Source of the DNA: Gonatopus flavifemur
Taxonomy: Eukaryota; Arthropoda; Insecta; Hymenoptera; Dryinidae
DNA length: 64,000 bases
Direction of reading: 5' to 3'
NCBI GenBank assembly: GCA_018340375.1
Contig: JAFFJZ010000004.1
Span: forward strand, 34,260,001-34,324,000
Numbering within the stretch: the stretch's first letter is position 1; each line of letters begins with the position of its first letter. Positions 34,236 to 45,929 of the stretch are shown here, in pieces. Both the position numbers and the translations under genes were made by a program. The notes under the pieces are model-generated. The model had not been told where the DNA came from and ran no database searches. It worked only from the letters and a program-made list of their open reading frames with translations.

Positions 34236-34715
34236 ATGCGTAGGCGTGAGCGGGCTTTGAATCAGTTCGAAAATCGAATGGTGGAATTATTGAATCAATT
34301 CCAGCAAAATCTCGGACATCGAATGAATACAGTAGAAAATAATATTCAAAGATTGAATGATCGATTGAACAATCCGGAAAATTCAAATGAGATGAGAAGA
34401 TCCCGAGATCCCGAAAATAGATCAGTGGGTGAACCCATGAGAGCTACATCTGAAGAATCCCAGAATTCAAGTCGTTTCAGGAGCTTGAGAGAGAACGGAG
34501 TTCTCGTATTATTAAAAGAAATTTCTCATTCGGGAAAAAAAGATCGAACCAACCCAATGCGATTTTTAAATATTTTCGATGAGATTCTCGGATATGAGAA
34601 TATATCGGACTTTGAAAAAAAATTTCTGTTCACAAGATGCTTAAAAAACCAAGCAAAAAATTGGTATGAATTAAAGGATTTTCAAAGATTTTTTTTATCG
34701 TCAAAGACAACATGA
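34236..34715 (+). pseudogene. Ty3/gypsy gag-like protein, frame broken at the end
   Basis: The ATG at 34236 follows the GC-rich leader. The N-terminal part is basic and predicted coiled (repeats of NQFENRMVELLNQFQQNL and IQRLNDRLNN), as in particle-forming gag N-termini. The C-terminal half, with MRFLNIFDEILGYENISDFE, FTRCLKNQAKNWYELKDF, resembles the retrotransposon gag capsid domain (the ANNWYE-type end). The frame ends shortly afterwards. The next 140 bp to the protease frame contain a shift and stop, so the nucleocapsid is not cleanly readable and no CCHC finger is seen. Gag would package the element RNA in cytoplasmic particles. Confidence 0.65.
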
Positions 34716-34857
34716 CAAAAGGGGAACCAGTAACCAAAAGGGGGATAATGCCCAAAAGTTGAAACCAAATGAACAAAGGAATGAAACAACGTAATCTTCC
34801 GCAAATCAGTCAACATCGAAAGGTACGAACTGGAATAAAAAACAAAATGATGACGAC

Positions 34858-35421
34858 ATGAAACAAAAGGAGAGCGCAGCATTACCACAGTACAAATATG
34901 GGGTAAAAACTCGTAGTCAGGAGAATACAATGTCAATCATAAACAAAGAAGAATTGGATGACGAATATGAAGACATGGAAATTATAGAAACCATCGGAGA
35001 ATGTAATGAAATAACATCAAACTTATCGGTAATACGATTAGAGGAAGTAATAGAAAATATAAAAGAACATAGAGAAAAAGAACAACCGAAGCAATCAAAT
35101 AATGCCATCATCCTAGTGAAAATACAAGATAAAATCTCACAAGCATTAATCGACACAGGCGCTAAAATCTCAGCGATTTCCAAAGAATTAGCGGATGAAT
35201 TAAACAAAAATAATGAAAGTTCAAAAGAAATTCTTGTGAGAGGTGTGAATTTGGTAGGAGCATTTTCCAATAAAGATATCAACGTCGAAAGGATGGTACA
35301 GATCCAGATGACTATTGGGGGAAAGGAATACACTGATTTCTGTTATGTCGTTAATAAAATTATATTTCCATTGGTACTAGGAATGGAATTCTTGATGAGA
35401 TATGGTGCAAAATCGATATGA
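34858..35421 (+). pseudogene. Gypsy aspartic protease
   Basis: The open frame has an acidic lead-in, then the retropepsin-like active site ALIDTGAKISAIS around residue 100 and a later hydrophobic LVLGMEFLMRYGA, matching the ILG...L motif of gypsy proteases. It ends in TGA, with a 4-bp ATGA overlap with the RT frame. In relatives protease and RT are one polyprotein, so the overlap is either a programmed frameshift position or a lesion. The family role is to cleave Gag-Pol inside particles. Confidence 0.7.
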
Positions 35422-36890
35422 GTTTGGGATATTTTGAATTATCTTTCCAGAAGAATGATAATGATACATACCAGTTATCAACAATGAAGGAAATCGAAGG
35501 AATGCTGCATCCTAGTATGAAGTTCTTCAGTAAAAAATATCACACACTGTTCGGACCAGAGTTGGGAAAAATCAAGACGGAAAAATGTGTGATACCAATG
35601 AAAAATCAAAAACCCTACAAATGCAGGATATACCCAGTGCCATTGAAATATATCAACGAAGTAAGAAAATCGATACGGGATTTAGAGGAAAAGGGCATCA
35701 TCAGTGAAGGTCAAACCGAATTTCTAAACCCGTTGGTTATCGTAATAAAAAAAGAAAGCCACGAAATAAGAATCTGTCTTGATGCGAGAGTTTTGAATGA
35801 GAAAATGGGAAATGATTATGCCCAACCTCCCACAATCGCTGAGATCCTTTTTAAAATAAGAAACAAGAAAATTTTCTTCCGATTGGACATACGACATGCT
35901 TTTTGGCAGGTAGAGCTCGACCAGGAAAGTAAGAGATATACAGGATTCATTTTTGAAGGCCAAACGTATACATTCAACAGAATGCCATTCGGATTAAAGA
36001 TATCAGGAGCGGCATTTACCAGAATTATAAATAATATTCTAACCAATGAGGTAAAAGATAAGGTAATTATACACCTTGACGACATTCTAATTGCATCAAA
36101 TAACGAAGAAGAACACGTCAAGGAATTAAATAAAATATTTAGTAAATTAGAATCAGCAGGCGTGGAGCTAAACCTGGAAAAGAGCAAATTTTTTCAAGAA
36201 GAGATTATATTTTTGGGTCACACGTTCGATAAATGGAAAATTAAAATAAATAGAGATACGAAGAATAATATTTTAAACTTCTTCACTCCAACGTCAATAA
36301 AAAGAGTGCAAGCCTTCCTCGGATTAGTAAATTGAGACCGAAGATTTATTCCCAATTCAGCAGATTTTACGGGACCACTAGGAAAACTTTTAAAGAAGGA
36401 TAGTAAATTCAAATGGACCGAGGAACATGAAGAAGCCTTCAGAAAAATGAAACAATTGTTTTATGAAGCAAATGAACTATTCCTAATTGACGAAAAAGCT
36501 GAATTTATCATAGAAGCGGATGCGTCATGCTCAGGTTTAGGAGCAGCATTAATTCAGAAGAAAGAATGTGGAACAGAGCAAACAGTGGCATACGTATCCC
36601 GGAAATTAAAAAATGCAGAAACAAAATATACCACGACGGAAAGAGAAGCTTTGGCTATTGTATGGGCACTCAAAAAAGGAGAATATCGTTATTAGGAAGG
36701 AGTGTGATAATTGGATCAGATCATCGTGCCCTACGATTTTTAAAATCTTGCGCGTCTTCAAGTACGAGAGTCGCGGGATGGTTAGAGTTTTTACAAGAAT
36801 TCGATTTGAAAATTGTATATATCGAAGGAAAAAAACATAAAGGCAGACACATTGTCACGATTGACGGAAAAGGAGAAAAATAAGAAAATA
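35418..36890 (+). pseudogene. Gypsy reverse transcriptase-RNase H
   Basis: RT motifs in order are RICLDARVLNEKM, FFRLDIRHAFWQVEL (catalytic Asp), FNRMPFGLKISGAAF, IHLDDILIAS (the catalytic Asp pair, here preceded by His-Leu), then FLGHTF and VQAFLGLVN. At 36333 a TGA stands where Trp is expected, and the frame continues as DRRFIPNSADFTGPLG. RNase H follows with FIIEADASCSGLGAAL, YTTTEREALAIVWAL and GSDHRALRFL. Frame shifts occur near 36690 and 36830. NIKADTLSRL closes the domain. The enzyme copies element RNA into DNA; this copy needs at least three lesions ignored to read through. Confidence 0.85.
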
Positions 36891-38257
36891 AATCTATTAA
36901 TTGGCAACATTAACTCGAAGAAACGAGAACAGTCAAGAATGGTGGGTGAAAAAATATTTGAAAGCGATAAAATAAAGATAGAGAAGTGGGTTGAATATTT
37001 AAAAAAAGCATATACGGAAGATGAAGAAATGCTTAAAATCAAACAGTCAAAAGAAAAACAGGCAAGGATAAATGAACAGGGAATGTTGCAAATCAAAAAT
37101 AACGACGGAGAAACAATTGTCATTCCGAGGGCATTACCCTGGTTTTTTGTAAAAGACATTCATAGATATTTACTACATTTTGGAAGTGAAAAAATTCATA
37201 AGATTTGTAAAGAAAAGTTTTTAATAATACGTCAAGGATTATTAGAGATGTCACCGCTTCATGTGTAGAATGTCAAAAAACCAAGGATATGAATCGAAAA
37301 CCAGAAGGAGTACCTGATGTTATATTACCATCACAACCGGACGGAAAAATCTCGGTAGATTTATATGGCCCTCTTCCTACAGGGAAATTGGGAGTGAAAT
37401 ATATACTGGTGTTGTCGGATTGTCTTACAAAGAAAATTACACTGTATACCTTAAAAAGTATCAAGGCAGCACCGATAATCACTAAATTGACAACAAATTA
37501 TTTGAAGAAAAATAAAATTCCTAGAGAAATATTAACAGACCAAGGTAAACAGTTTATGTCAAAAGAATGGCAAGAATTCGGAAGAAAAAACGGAATAAAA
37601 TTACGACACACCTCACCATATAACCCACAATCTAATCCGGTGGAAAGAACAATGAGGGAGATCGGTAGAATGTTAAGAACGTATGTACACAACAAACAAA
37701 CGGCGTGGCCTGAGATCATTCCGATAATTGAACAAATCTCAAATAATATACCACACGCAAGTACTGAATTAGCACCAGTGAAACTTTATAATAACATGGA
37801 AATCATCGAATGGCCCAAAGAATTCATCGTGTCAAGTAACCACAACATACAATATCAAGATATGATCGATCAGGTTAAACAAAAAATTGAAGAGAAGCTA
37901 GAAAAAAGGAAGAATCGTTTTCTCAAAACAAAACAGGGAATAGAATATTCTATAGGAGACAAAGTCTTTGTGAAAACTCATTACCTATCGAAAAAGATAA
38001 ATAAATATACATCTAAATTAGATTACCGATTCAAAGGCCCATATATAATAGAAACAATAATAAATAATAATGCATATACACTAAAAGATTTAAAGAATAA
38101 AATGGTCGGAACATACAACATAAGACAGTTGAAAAAGATGCGGGATCCATGTTTGCGACCGAGTGAATTACCGACATATTTACGTAGCGGAAGGATATCT
38201 AGAGACAGCAGGATGACCACGGCAACAGCCGTCGCGTCAAAGAGAGTGAGCGCATAA
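36891..38257 (+). pseudogene. Gypsy integrase
   Basis: The tether and zinc-binding region show HRYLLHFGSEKIHKICKEKF, with the partner cysteines CVECQKTK reached after a shift near 37240. The catalytic core has SVDLYGPLPTGK (first Asp), EILTDQGKQF (second Asp) and NPVERTMREIGRMLR (Glu), a D,D,E set in the usual order. The C-terminal part has GDKVFVKTHYLSKK and YRFKGPYIIE, a chromatin-targeting SH3-like segment. The main open frame runs from 37289 to 38257 without interruption. It inserts cDNA into chromosomes. Confidence 0.85.
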
Positions 38258-38554
38258 CCCAACAGAGGGCGCAGATAACGAACTACGAGAAGGCAGTAGT
38301 TGCAGAGACTGACGCTAGAGGAAAGTTACAAAATTTTCCCACTAAAGGGATAATATCAAGCAGGGATTATCAAGGAAGAATAGTCGGAAAATACAGTTGC
38401 AAACTAATCCCGTATGATATTGGGTGAACATATTGTTACCGGTCATCGAAAATGAAACCAAGTGCAGCAGAAGTGTTACAGAGTATCAAACCATGATGGA
38501 CGATGAACGTGGACTAATTAGTGGGAATGGAGAAAGAAATCGCCGATTATATTA

Positions 38555-39340
38555 TTGAATGTATCTGGGAAAAAAAGAAAACAAGAACTTATCCGGATCG
38601 TGAAGAAAGCAGAAACGTATCAAGGAAATTATTATGATTTTATAGATGTCATTAACCAAGTCAGAGGAATGGGGCTGACGTGCGAAAATTTAGAGAAAAT
38701 TCAACAAAATAAATACCTACGATATGTGCAATTGTTCAAACCAACCGAGGATTCCGTGCCGGTGTTAATACAGAATGCTGCAGATATATTAATTGTACCC
38801 GAGGAGAAGAAAAATAGTAATAACGAAGGCGAAATCTGTAAAAAACATATTTATGCATTAAGTGAAGAGCCAGTAACAACAGACGAAACAAAAGTATTGA
38901 GTGACGCAAGAAAGGAAAATAACGATCCTCAGGCGAACGTATTAAAAATGCTTAAAACAACAAAGGAACTAAATGGGAAATTAACCCAAATTCACCTCCA
39001 GAAGTGGTAGAAAAGCGAAAAAAACATCCTAAAACAGTTGAAAAAATTCCAAGAAGAAAAGAGGTGAAAGCCGAAGTACATACGTAAACGAACGCAGCCA
39101 ATGAAGTTGGATAAAGTATACAAAAGACCAGACCGAAGCGTAATGGAAACCAGGTCATTGAGAACCAATGTGGATGAGATTATAAAACCAGTCGAAGCGG
39201 AGACGTTCGTCCTACCATCAACATCGAGAGGGCCATACGATCAAATGATGGGGACCTTTTTTGGCGATATCACCGATTTAACTCCATCAATGCTGAGTTT
39301 GGATGACATATCCAGCAACGATTTGTTCACAGGTGTATAA
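38555..39340 (+). CDS. Post-integrase ORF3 of the gypsy element, unknown function
   Basis: One reading frame spans 38555-39010 and resumes at 39101-39340. Between them a neighbouring frame (PPEVVEKRKKHPKTVEK...) bridges the stops, so two compensating single-base shifts are likely. The start is uncertain because the first frame has no convincing ATG. The protein is hydrophilic: a lysine-rich N-terminal third, a charged middle and an acidic tail (DITDLTPSMLSLDDISSNDL). No signal peptide, membrane segment or glycosylation cluster is evident, so it is not a normal envelope protein. It could be a gag-like or accessory protein. I do not recognise it. Confidence 0.4.
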
Positions 39341-39899
39341 ATGGGATAAAAAGATGTATACAAATTTGATTTTGTTATGATTCGAAGCAAAGTGTTTATT
39401 TTATGTTCTAAAGATATAGCAAAACGACTACAGAATTTAATTTTATAAGCAAAGTGTTGAATTTATGTTCGCTTTTACATAAGAATAATTTTTCTTAAGA
39501 TAAAGCAAAGAATATTTAATTTGAAGAGAATGATTTCAGAGTTTACTTTTGTGATAAGTAAAAACAAGGTGGGTGGTTTATGTTCACATGAATATAAGAA
39601 TGGTTTCCTGAAAACTGTCGAATATTTTATTCAAAGTCTATTTTTTACTGTGATGTTCAATAAACAGAATAATGTGATTACTTTATGACTTTGTTTTATA
39701 TAAATACTATTTTTGTTTGACAAAATATACTCATATCCTTGTTAGACAAGATATTTATTTTGGTAAGATATATGTTTTTGGTTTATGAATAAATTTCTTT
39801 ACGTGGAAGTAGGAAATAAAAATTAATAAGATAAATACGTGCACCCTAAAAAATTCAAAAGCGAAATATATTTTATCTTTCTTTTTAAAGGTAGGTGGG
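39341..39899 (+). other. 3' untranslated region and polypurine region of the gypsy element
   Basis: AT-rich, with recurring AAGCAAAGTGTT...TTTATGTTC phrases about 70 bp apart. It ends in AAAGGTAGGTGGG directly before the LTR, a plausible polypurine tract for plus-strand priming. Confidence 0.5.
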
Positions 39900-40500
39900 T
39901 GTCTGTACACGTACAGGCATAACACCATATTTAAGTAGGAAATCTCATATACAAAAGAATGAACAGAGGTATTGATGTCAAATCTGTCAGAAAATGATAA
40001 TAATGCTAGTTGTAGTATAACAGTCAGAAAGTAAAATTTTAAATAAAAAATTATTAACCATATCCAAGCAAGGGAAGTTATTCAGGGAGCTGTCCTGAAT
40101 AAGTTCCCTATGAATATAAAACGATTTTCATTGAAAAACTTCGAAATCGAAATAATCGTAAGGACCCTCAGTAGGTATATAAGGAGCACGTTCGAGGCTT
40201 TTAGTCATTCGATGTTTTCTCGAAGGAGCGAGCAGAGCTCCAGTCTCGCGTCAGAATCAGTATAAGAAATACACAAAGTGATAATAAAAGTGACACATGT
40301 ATTTCCTATCAATAAATAATCTGGTTATTTTAAAAAACCTTGTGATTTATTGTGAGTTGCATATTACTCAACCTACCCGTTGCCTGGTTTAATTTGAAGG
40401 TTAACTTGATTAGGATCATTGTTGATTATTGTTCGAAGTTTCAAATATTTATTTGAACATATAAATTGAGAAAAGGTTTGCTTGTTTACACCAGAAAACA
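39900..40500 (+). repeat. Single LTR of the gypsy element
   Basis: Begins TGTCTGTACACG and ends ...ACA at either 40490 or 40500. Inside are a TATA box (TATATAAGG at about 40176), an initiator-like TTAGTCATTC about 27 bp later, and an AATAAA signal at 40311. That is the U3-R-U5 order of an active LTR. No second copy is visible in the window. Confidence 0.65.
40176..40210 (+). promoter_or_regulatory. LTR core promoter
   Basis: TATATAAGG followed at the usual distance by TTAGTCATTC, with CGATGTTTTCTCG just downstream. This fits an RNA polymerase II TATA-plus-initiator promoter. Confidence 0.55.
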
Positions 40501-40503
40501 AGC

Positions 40504-40690
40504 TGGCGACCGAGTGTAAATCTTCGGAGGTGGTAAAATTTCGGTTGTGATATCTTCGGATCGAAGTGTTGGTTAATTCGAAATTATCTTACGAACCTGC
40601 AAGTATCACGTAAAATTGTTCGAATACAATTTTGCATAGTACGGTACTACCACAGGGCATTGACCGAATATCTAATAGATATGTCAATAT
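40504..40690 (+). other. Primer-binding-like site and leader after the LTR
   Basis: TGGCGACCGAGTG lies 3-13 bp after the LTR end. A TGG start directly after an LTR is the hallmark of a tRNA primer-binding site, although I cannot name the tRNA. About 180 bp of leader-like sequence follows, then a MITE. Confidence 0.5.
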
Positions 40691-40691
40691 A

Positions 40692-40924
40692 CACTTACAG
40701 AAAGAATTTCTTGGAATGAGGAAATTTTTCTTGTCACTGGAACAAAACTCATTTTTTTCTTGAGCTTAGAAAATTTTGATTGAATTAGGAAAATTTCTTT
40801 TGTAATCAAAACGAACTTTTCTTGATTCAAGTAAAATTTTCTAGGCTCAAGAAAAAACTGAGTTTTGTCCCAGCGACAAGAAAAATTTTCTCATTCCAAG
40901 AAATCCTTCCTGTGAATGTAAGTG
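40692..40924. mobile_element. Palindromic MITE, CACTTACAG ends
   Basis: A 233-bp palindrome. Left CACTTACAGAAAGAATTTC; right end the complement of a similar sequence. The arms contain AAATTTTTCTTGTC and its inverse. Flanks are TA on the left and TG on the right, so the duplication is imperfect. Confidence 0.8.
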
Positions 40925-42140
40925 TGTTATGATACAAGGGTACATCTTTTTCTCAATTTATCTTGAAAAATGTTCATGTAACGGCAGTCCAACTGTTTTT
41001 GAAATTCTCAAATCTTTCTCGGTCGGAATTTTTATTCTAGATTAATTGAAGTTTCCGGAATTGGCGATTGTGAAAGTTCAGGCATGCACAGCACAAATTT
41101 GAGCTGTATTTCTATCTCTGTCCTTTCAATATTTCTTATCTTCACTGTTAAAAAAATTGGAATTTTCTGGTACCCGGGAACTGGAAATTTTCTGAAAACT
41201 TCATGGGGAATTTTTCAGCTTACTTCCAAAAACTTCCTGTTGTACTGGAATTTTTCCGTATTTTACATGAAAATTCATGCTTTTTACTTCAACCGTTCGA
41301 TTTTCCAGAATAAATACAAGAAGTTTCTGATGCGTGTACTGGAATTTTCATGATTCAAATGTAATTTTTAGTACACATTACAGGCTAATTGCTCCCAGTA
41401 CGGTACTCGAATTTTCCCGTAGGTTTTTTCTCAGTCTCCGGTGGCGGTTGTTGGTTTTTGATTGTGAATTCGTGATTCGTACATAAATAATCAGCAATTG
41501 TCTCCGCTTTGAGAATGCAAATGTTTGTAAGTATTAACTGATTGAAAAATTCCATTGATTCCGGTTCAACGTGCAAAATTTCAACAGAAACCGAATAATA
41601 TCTATCAAACTTTAAAAGCAATTGTGCACGATTCAACAGGAATTAATAGGAGTTTTTAACCAGGGTTGAGAATCTTTCTGAAATCTTCGTAATTGTGTGT
41701 ATTATGTATATGGTGAAAATTATGAAATCGTAATCTCAAATCATTTTCTCACAAATGAACTTCACAAGAATAAACAATAATTGGGCATTCATTGATCACT
41801 AAACTTAATCATAGTGATCAACCACTCATTGCTCATTGAATTAGACGTGGGAATGCCTGATGATTGTCCATATCCAAGCAACACAACAGGTTAGAGATAC
41901 TGAGAAGGTTCTTGGGAATTCTGAGCATGTTTTATGAACATTCTTAGAATCTTCGAATGAGACTGTTTCGGATAAGTGTAGTCTATGCACATTCTTAAAA
42001 TGTATTCTTCGAATTTATCCAAAACAGTCTCATCTGCACATTCTATGCATGATCATGGAATCAATGCAGAATGTTTGAAACGCTCTTGTCCTACTTGAGA
42101 ATTTTCTCTTATAACTCAATGATCAATATTTGAACAATTA
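40925..42140. other. MITE debris and unassigned sequence
   Basis: CACTGTTAAAAAAATTGG at about 41142 resembles the end of the 47274 MITE, and CCAGGGT near 41668 resembles a CCCTGGT end, but neither has a convincing partner. 41875-42105 shares phrases with 22.1 kb and 32.1 kb, including an internal inverted pair around AGACTGTTTCGGATAA / TTATCCAAAACAGTCT. No gene. Confidence 0.35.
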
Positions 42141-42436
42141 CACGGAGAAGAAGGAATAGTTTCAGCAACTACTTAAATAGTCGATTTCCGACAATCTACT
42201 CAAATAGTTGCTGCAACTACTTAGGAGTCAGGACAAGTATCACGTTAGCTGCCTCAACTAACTCGGTAGTTCCACTAACTAACGTCAATACCTGGCAACT
42301 TACGAAGTATTTTAGTTACTTGAGACAGCTAACGTAATACCTGTCCTGACTACTAAATAGTTGCAGCAACTATTCAAGTAGATGGTCGAAAATCGAGTAT
42401 TTGAATAGTTGCTACAACTATTCCTTCTTCTCCATG
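42141..42436. mobile_element. Palindromic MITE family M1, copy 1, TA duplication
   Basis: A 296-bp palindrome starting CACGGAGAAGAAGGAATAG and ending with the complement of a near-identical sequence, flanked by TA. The arms carry CAACTACTTAAATAGTCG-type direct and inverted repeats of AGTAGTTGC. A second copy is at 45092-45350. Confidence 0.85.
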
Positions 42437-45091
42437 TATCAGGGAGACTGCTGATTGAGAAGCTTACGTGTCATCTGGGATGCTACAGAATTGGGATCGT
42501 GATGAATTTCACCTCATTAATTGATTACTTCCCAGATAACATTTCCTGCGGGGAAAATTTTACACCGTTATATACTGAGAGAAAAAATTCATTAGCCCAA
42601 AGAAATACACTTCTTCGGATTTTGAGTTTTTTGAGTTGAATAACTGATATCCATGGCAATGATGGATTCATCTTTTCTATGAGTTATATCATAGAATTTA
42701 ATAACCAATTCATTAGAGTCTTTTTCTTCAATCCAAAGAAATATTTCTTTGAAGAGATATTTAAGACCTTGTTTCAATCATTCCATTCATTGAGAATGAA
42801 ATTTCCAATTTCGTTCAAACTTCAATTCTTGATTTATGAATAATTCTTTTATTTCTATTACTTAGCTTTTTAGATATAAGTATGAGATTATCATCTTAAT
42901 TATTCAAAAATTTTGTATCATATAATCTTTGCTATGATATTTTACTTCTTGAAAGGAAACAAATGTTTCTTCATCAGTGATAACTAATGATTCCTTTGAT
43001 ATATGTAAAATGATATATGTATCCAAATATGAAAAATGATATATGTATCCAAAGAGTTTTCATCATCCACAGAAAGATATGGGAATCAATATACTGAGAA
43101 AAATGCTTTTTCTCTCAGTGCAGCGAGGTACCGGTGAGTAATAGCAGATCTCATAATTTTATTTTCCACTGAAATCATTCATATCCGAACGTTAACTGTT
43201 TCAGAATTTGATTTTCAGTATAGGTGCGTATTGGTACATATTTTCGGTAATTGATCATAAATGGAGGAATAAAATATAAGTTTCACTAAGAATTTAGATC
43301 TATGCTCATTTGAAATTCAATAACCGATTGATAGATCAACAATTTTTTCAGTTTTTAACAAAGTTTGAAATGCTTGAAATAATATATCTGCCAGTTATAA
43401 GTTCAAAACGAATGAATACAGTTATTTGAATTCAAATGTGTATTTGTTTTCAAAAAAAATTTAGTGTATTTCCCATTTCACTCGACAACTTTCCACTTTA
43501 CCCGAAGTTTTCGGTTTCCAAAGAATTGATAAATTAGTGCATTAGCTTACACTGAGAAAAAAAGTAATTACATCAAAGAAATACATTTTTTTTGAATCTG
43601 GCCCTCATTGAACTGAATACATGTCCTTTCAAACAATGATGATTCAATAGAAATAATGAATTCTTTCGTTAAATGAAAGATATTATTTTATTGAATTCAG
43701 TTTCCTCCAATCCAAGAAACATTTTATTGACACAAAGATTAATTCTTTGGATTAGTCAGACCGCGAAGTGCAAGGCATGATTCTAATTTCATTCAAAAAC
43801 GATTGAAAATTCAATAACTTATTTCTTCAATTTTATCACGTCACGTTTTGTAGGAAAAGCTCGCATTTTCAATTCAAGGTGTACAAATTTGTTAATAACA
43901 ACGTTTTCGGATCAATACTATACTGATTGGAATGAAAGTAATATTTGGTAAGCATGATTTTGTATTTCTTCAAATCCACAGAATGATTTTTATATTCAAA
44001 TGATTTCATTCATCGATATGAAAGTATGTGCAATTGATTCTGAAGAAAATTCAGTAAGATAAAGAAATGGATTTTCGAAATCACGTTACGTTTTAGTTAC
44101 TTAGACGACTTTCGGTTGGTTCTCGCAAGGTGTAGTCACTTTCTCACAAGTTCCCTTTCGACAGTATGGTTTGTATATAAAGAATTAATCACTCTGTCTT
44201 CTTAGTAAGTATTACTTCATCCAAATAAATATTCCTTCCAGATTATGGCATTGAATTACAGGTCCCGCATGGAGTGATAGGCACTATTCGCCTAACAGAC
44301 GGCATGACTGAACGATCAATGAAGTCTCATTTGATCCAAAGTGCTCAGAATTCCCGGTTATCAACAGATTAAAGAACACCAGAGTGGACGATGAAAGCTT
44401 TACAAGTGTGATAATTTTCTTCTTACAGAAAAAATCTGATATGGTGCTCAATGACTTCTGAAACATCATTTATTAAATCAGGATGGAATTCACGAGGTCA
44501 AAAAAGAACATCTTGAAGTTGATGATTTATTTCGATGGATTGAAAATTTTCCTAATTGATTCAAAAACTTTCTTTTTTGAATGTTTGAGTGGTTTCATTC
44601 CTCCGAAGAAATAATTAATTGAATCAGAGTAGGTTTATTTTCACTGAAGAAAGGGTATTTGATTCAAAGAAATGTTTCTTCAGGCTCAAGAATTTCAGAT
44701 TTGAATACATTGTTTGCATGAATACTCAGATTGATAAGTTCCATGAAATGATTTCATTGTCACTATTGGATGCATTCATTTCCTTGGCCGGAAGAAATAT
44801 TCATTACGGTCATGACTTTTTTTTCGTGTACACGCGGGATTTTGCTTGTGATTTGCGTACAACCCACCCTTATTCCTCCAGTCGCTCGCAAATCGCGCGC
44901 AAAGTGCTGGTGCGTATCTTGCGTAATTCTTTCATGAATTGACTCTCACATCGCTCACAAAAGTCTATGAATTGCATGTGATTTTCTGAAAATGAAATGA
45001 TTGGATATTGAGTGAGGATTTCGCGTGAAAATTGCGTGTAGTTGTGGGGAAGTAGTTGAATGAAAAACATATATACATATATACTGAAGTA
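42437..45091. other. Region of decayed CACTG-type MITEs, no gene
   Basis: CACTGAGAAAAAAAG near 43551, CTGAGAGAAAAAATTC near 42576 and a collapsed pair CTGAGAAAAATGC/TTTTTCTCTCAGTG at 43090-43125 are end-like motifs of the CAC-type MITEs. 42576-42780 and 43551-43760 share AAAGAAATACA and TCCAAAGAAA/TCCAAGAAA blocks, so they are probably two old copies of one family. No coding sequence recognised. Confidence 0.4.
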
Positions 45092-45350
45092 CACGGGGAA
45101 AAAGGAATAGTTGTAGCAACTACTTCAATAGTCGATTTTCGACCATCTACTTAAGTAGTTGCTGCAGCTACTTAGTAGTCAGGACACGTCAGCTGTCTCA
45201 ACTAACTCAGAATAACTCAAGTATTCACGTTAGTTAGTGCAACTATTGAGTCAGTTGTCCTCACTACTAAGTAGTTGTAGCAACTACTTAAGTGGATGGT
45301 CGAAAATCGACTATTTAAGTAGTTGCTGCAACTATTCTTCTTTCACCGTG
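45092..45350. mobile_element. Palindromic MITE family M1, copy 2
   Basis: A 259-bp unit starting CACGGGGAAAAAGGAATAG and ending ...CTTTCACCGTG. It shares the AGTAGTTGC-rich arms and central GTCAGGACA block with copy 1. The flanks are TA and TT, one base different. Confidence 0.85.
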
Positions 45351-45459
45351 TTGGGACACGGCTTTCTCGTTCTCTGAAACTTATACCATACTTCAATTTT
45401 TATCACTTTTCAATCGATTCAGACGGAACTCCAAGAGACATATTACACGCTCATCACTA

Positions 45460-45730
45460 CACTGAGAGAAAAAATTTCCGGGAGCAATGAAATATTTAGT
45501 TGAATAGTCGCCATAAAATACTCAATTGATTTGAATAAACTTTCATTGACTCGATTAAATATTCGTTCAATCAAACAAATATTTGATATGCTATAAAATA
45601 TTTCATCAATTTGAACCATTAGAACAGTTATTTAATCGAGTCAATGAAAGTTTATTCAAATCAATTACGTATTTTATGGCGACTATTCAACTAAATGTTT
45701 TATTGTTCCCGGAAATTTTTTCTCTCAGTG
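45460..45730. mobile_element. Palindromic MITE, CACTGAGAG ends, TA duplication
   Basis: A 271-bp, nearly perfect palindrome from CACTGAGAGAAAAAATTTCC to its complement, flanked by TA. The high arm identity implies a recent insertion. Confidence 0.9.
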
Positions 45731-45789
45731 TAGGATCTGGTATACTCTAAGTTTCATTAGGATCAGCTGATTAGAAGATGCGGCATGCG

Positions 45790-45905
45790 TGTTTGTAAGA
45801 TACAAAAAGAAGAAAAATCGTCAATTCCGAAAAAGTAGATCAGCAGAAAATCAGTTCGGCTTCAGGAAAAACAGAGGAACGTGCTCTCTACATCTGAACC
45901 AGTGA
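45790..45905 (+). pseudogene. Non-LTR reverse transcriptase fragment
   Basis: The frame reads ENQFGFRKNRGTCSLHLNQ followed by a stop. QFGFRKGRGT is a highly conserved reverse transcriptase motif of insect non-LTR retrotransposons. Only about 20 codons are recognisable. Confidence 0.65.
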
Positions 45906-45929
45906 AAAACCACTAATTGACAATTAGGT

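Larger units (their letters stand above)
34140..40690 (+). mobile_element. Ty3/gypsy LTR retrotransposon, permuted order, one LTR
   Basis: The order is GC-rich leader, gag, protease, RT, RNase H, integrase, ORF3, polypurine region, LTR, primer-binding-like site, leader. An LTR precedes a primer-binding site only at the 5' end of a normal element, yet here it follows the coding region, and no LTR lies upstream of gag. The coding region is broken by few lesions. Lesions are listed in the separate entries. Confidence 0.75.

Noticed and set aside
38555..39340. Envelope gene of an insect retrovirus
   Set aside because: No signal peptide, membrane anchor or cysteine/glycosylation pattern.
34236..40500. 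Integrated virus of the bracovirus type
   Set aside because: All recognisable proteins are ordinary Ty3/gypsy retrotransposon parts; no virus structural gene seen.
15677..41668. A single 26-kb element from the CCCTGGT end at 15677 to the CCAGGGT at 41668
   Set aside because: hAT coding sequence does not resume after 41668, and many complete independent elements lie between.
41142..41668. Complete MITE between CACTGTTAAAA and CCAGGGT
   Set aside because: The ends are not inverted copies of each other and the flanks do not match.
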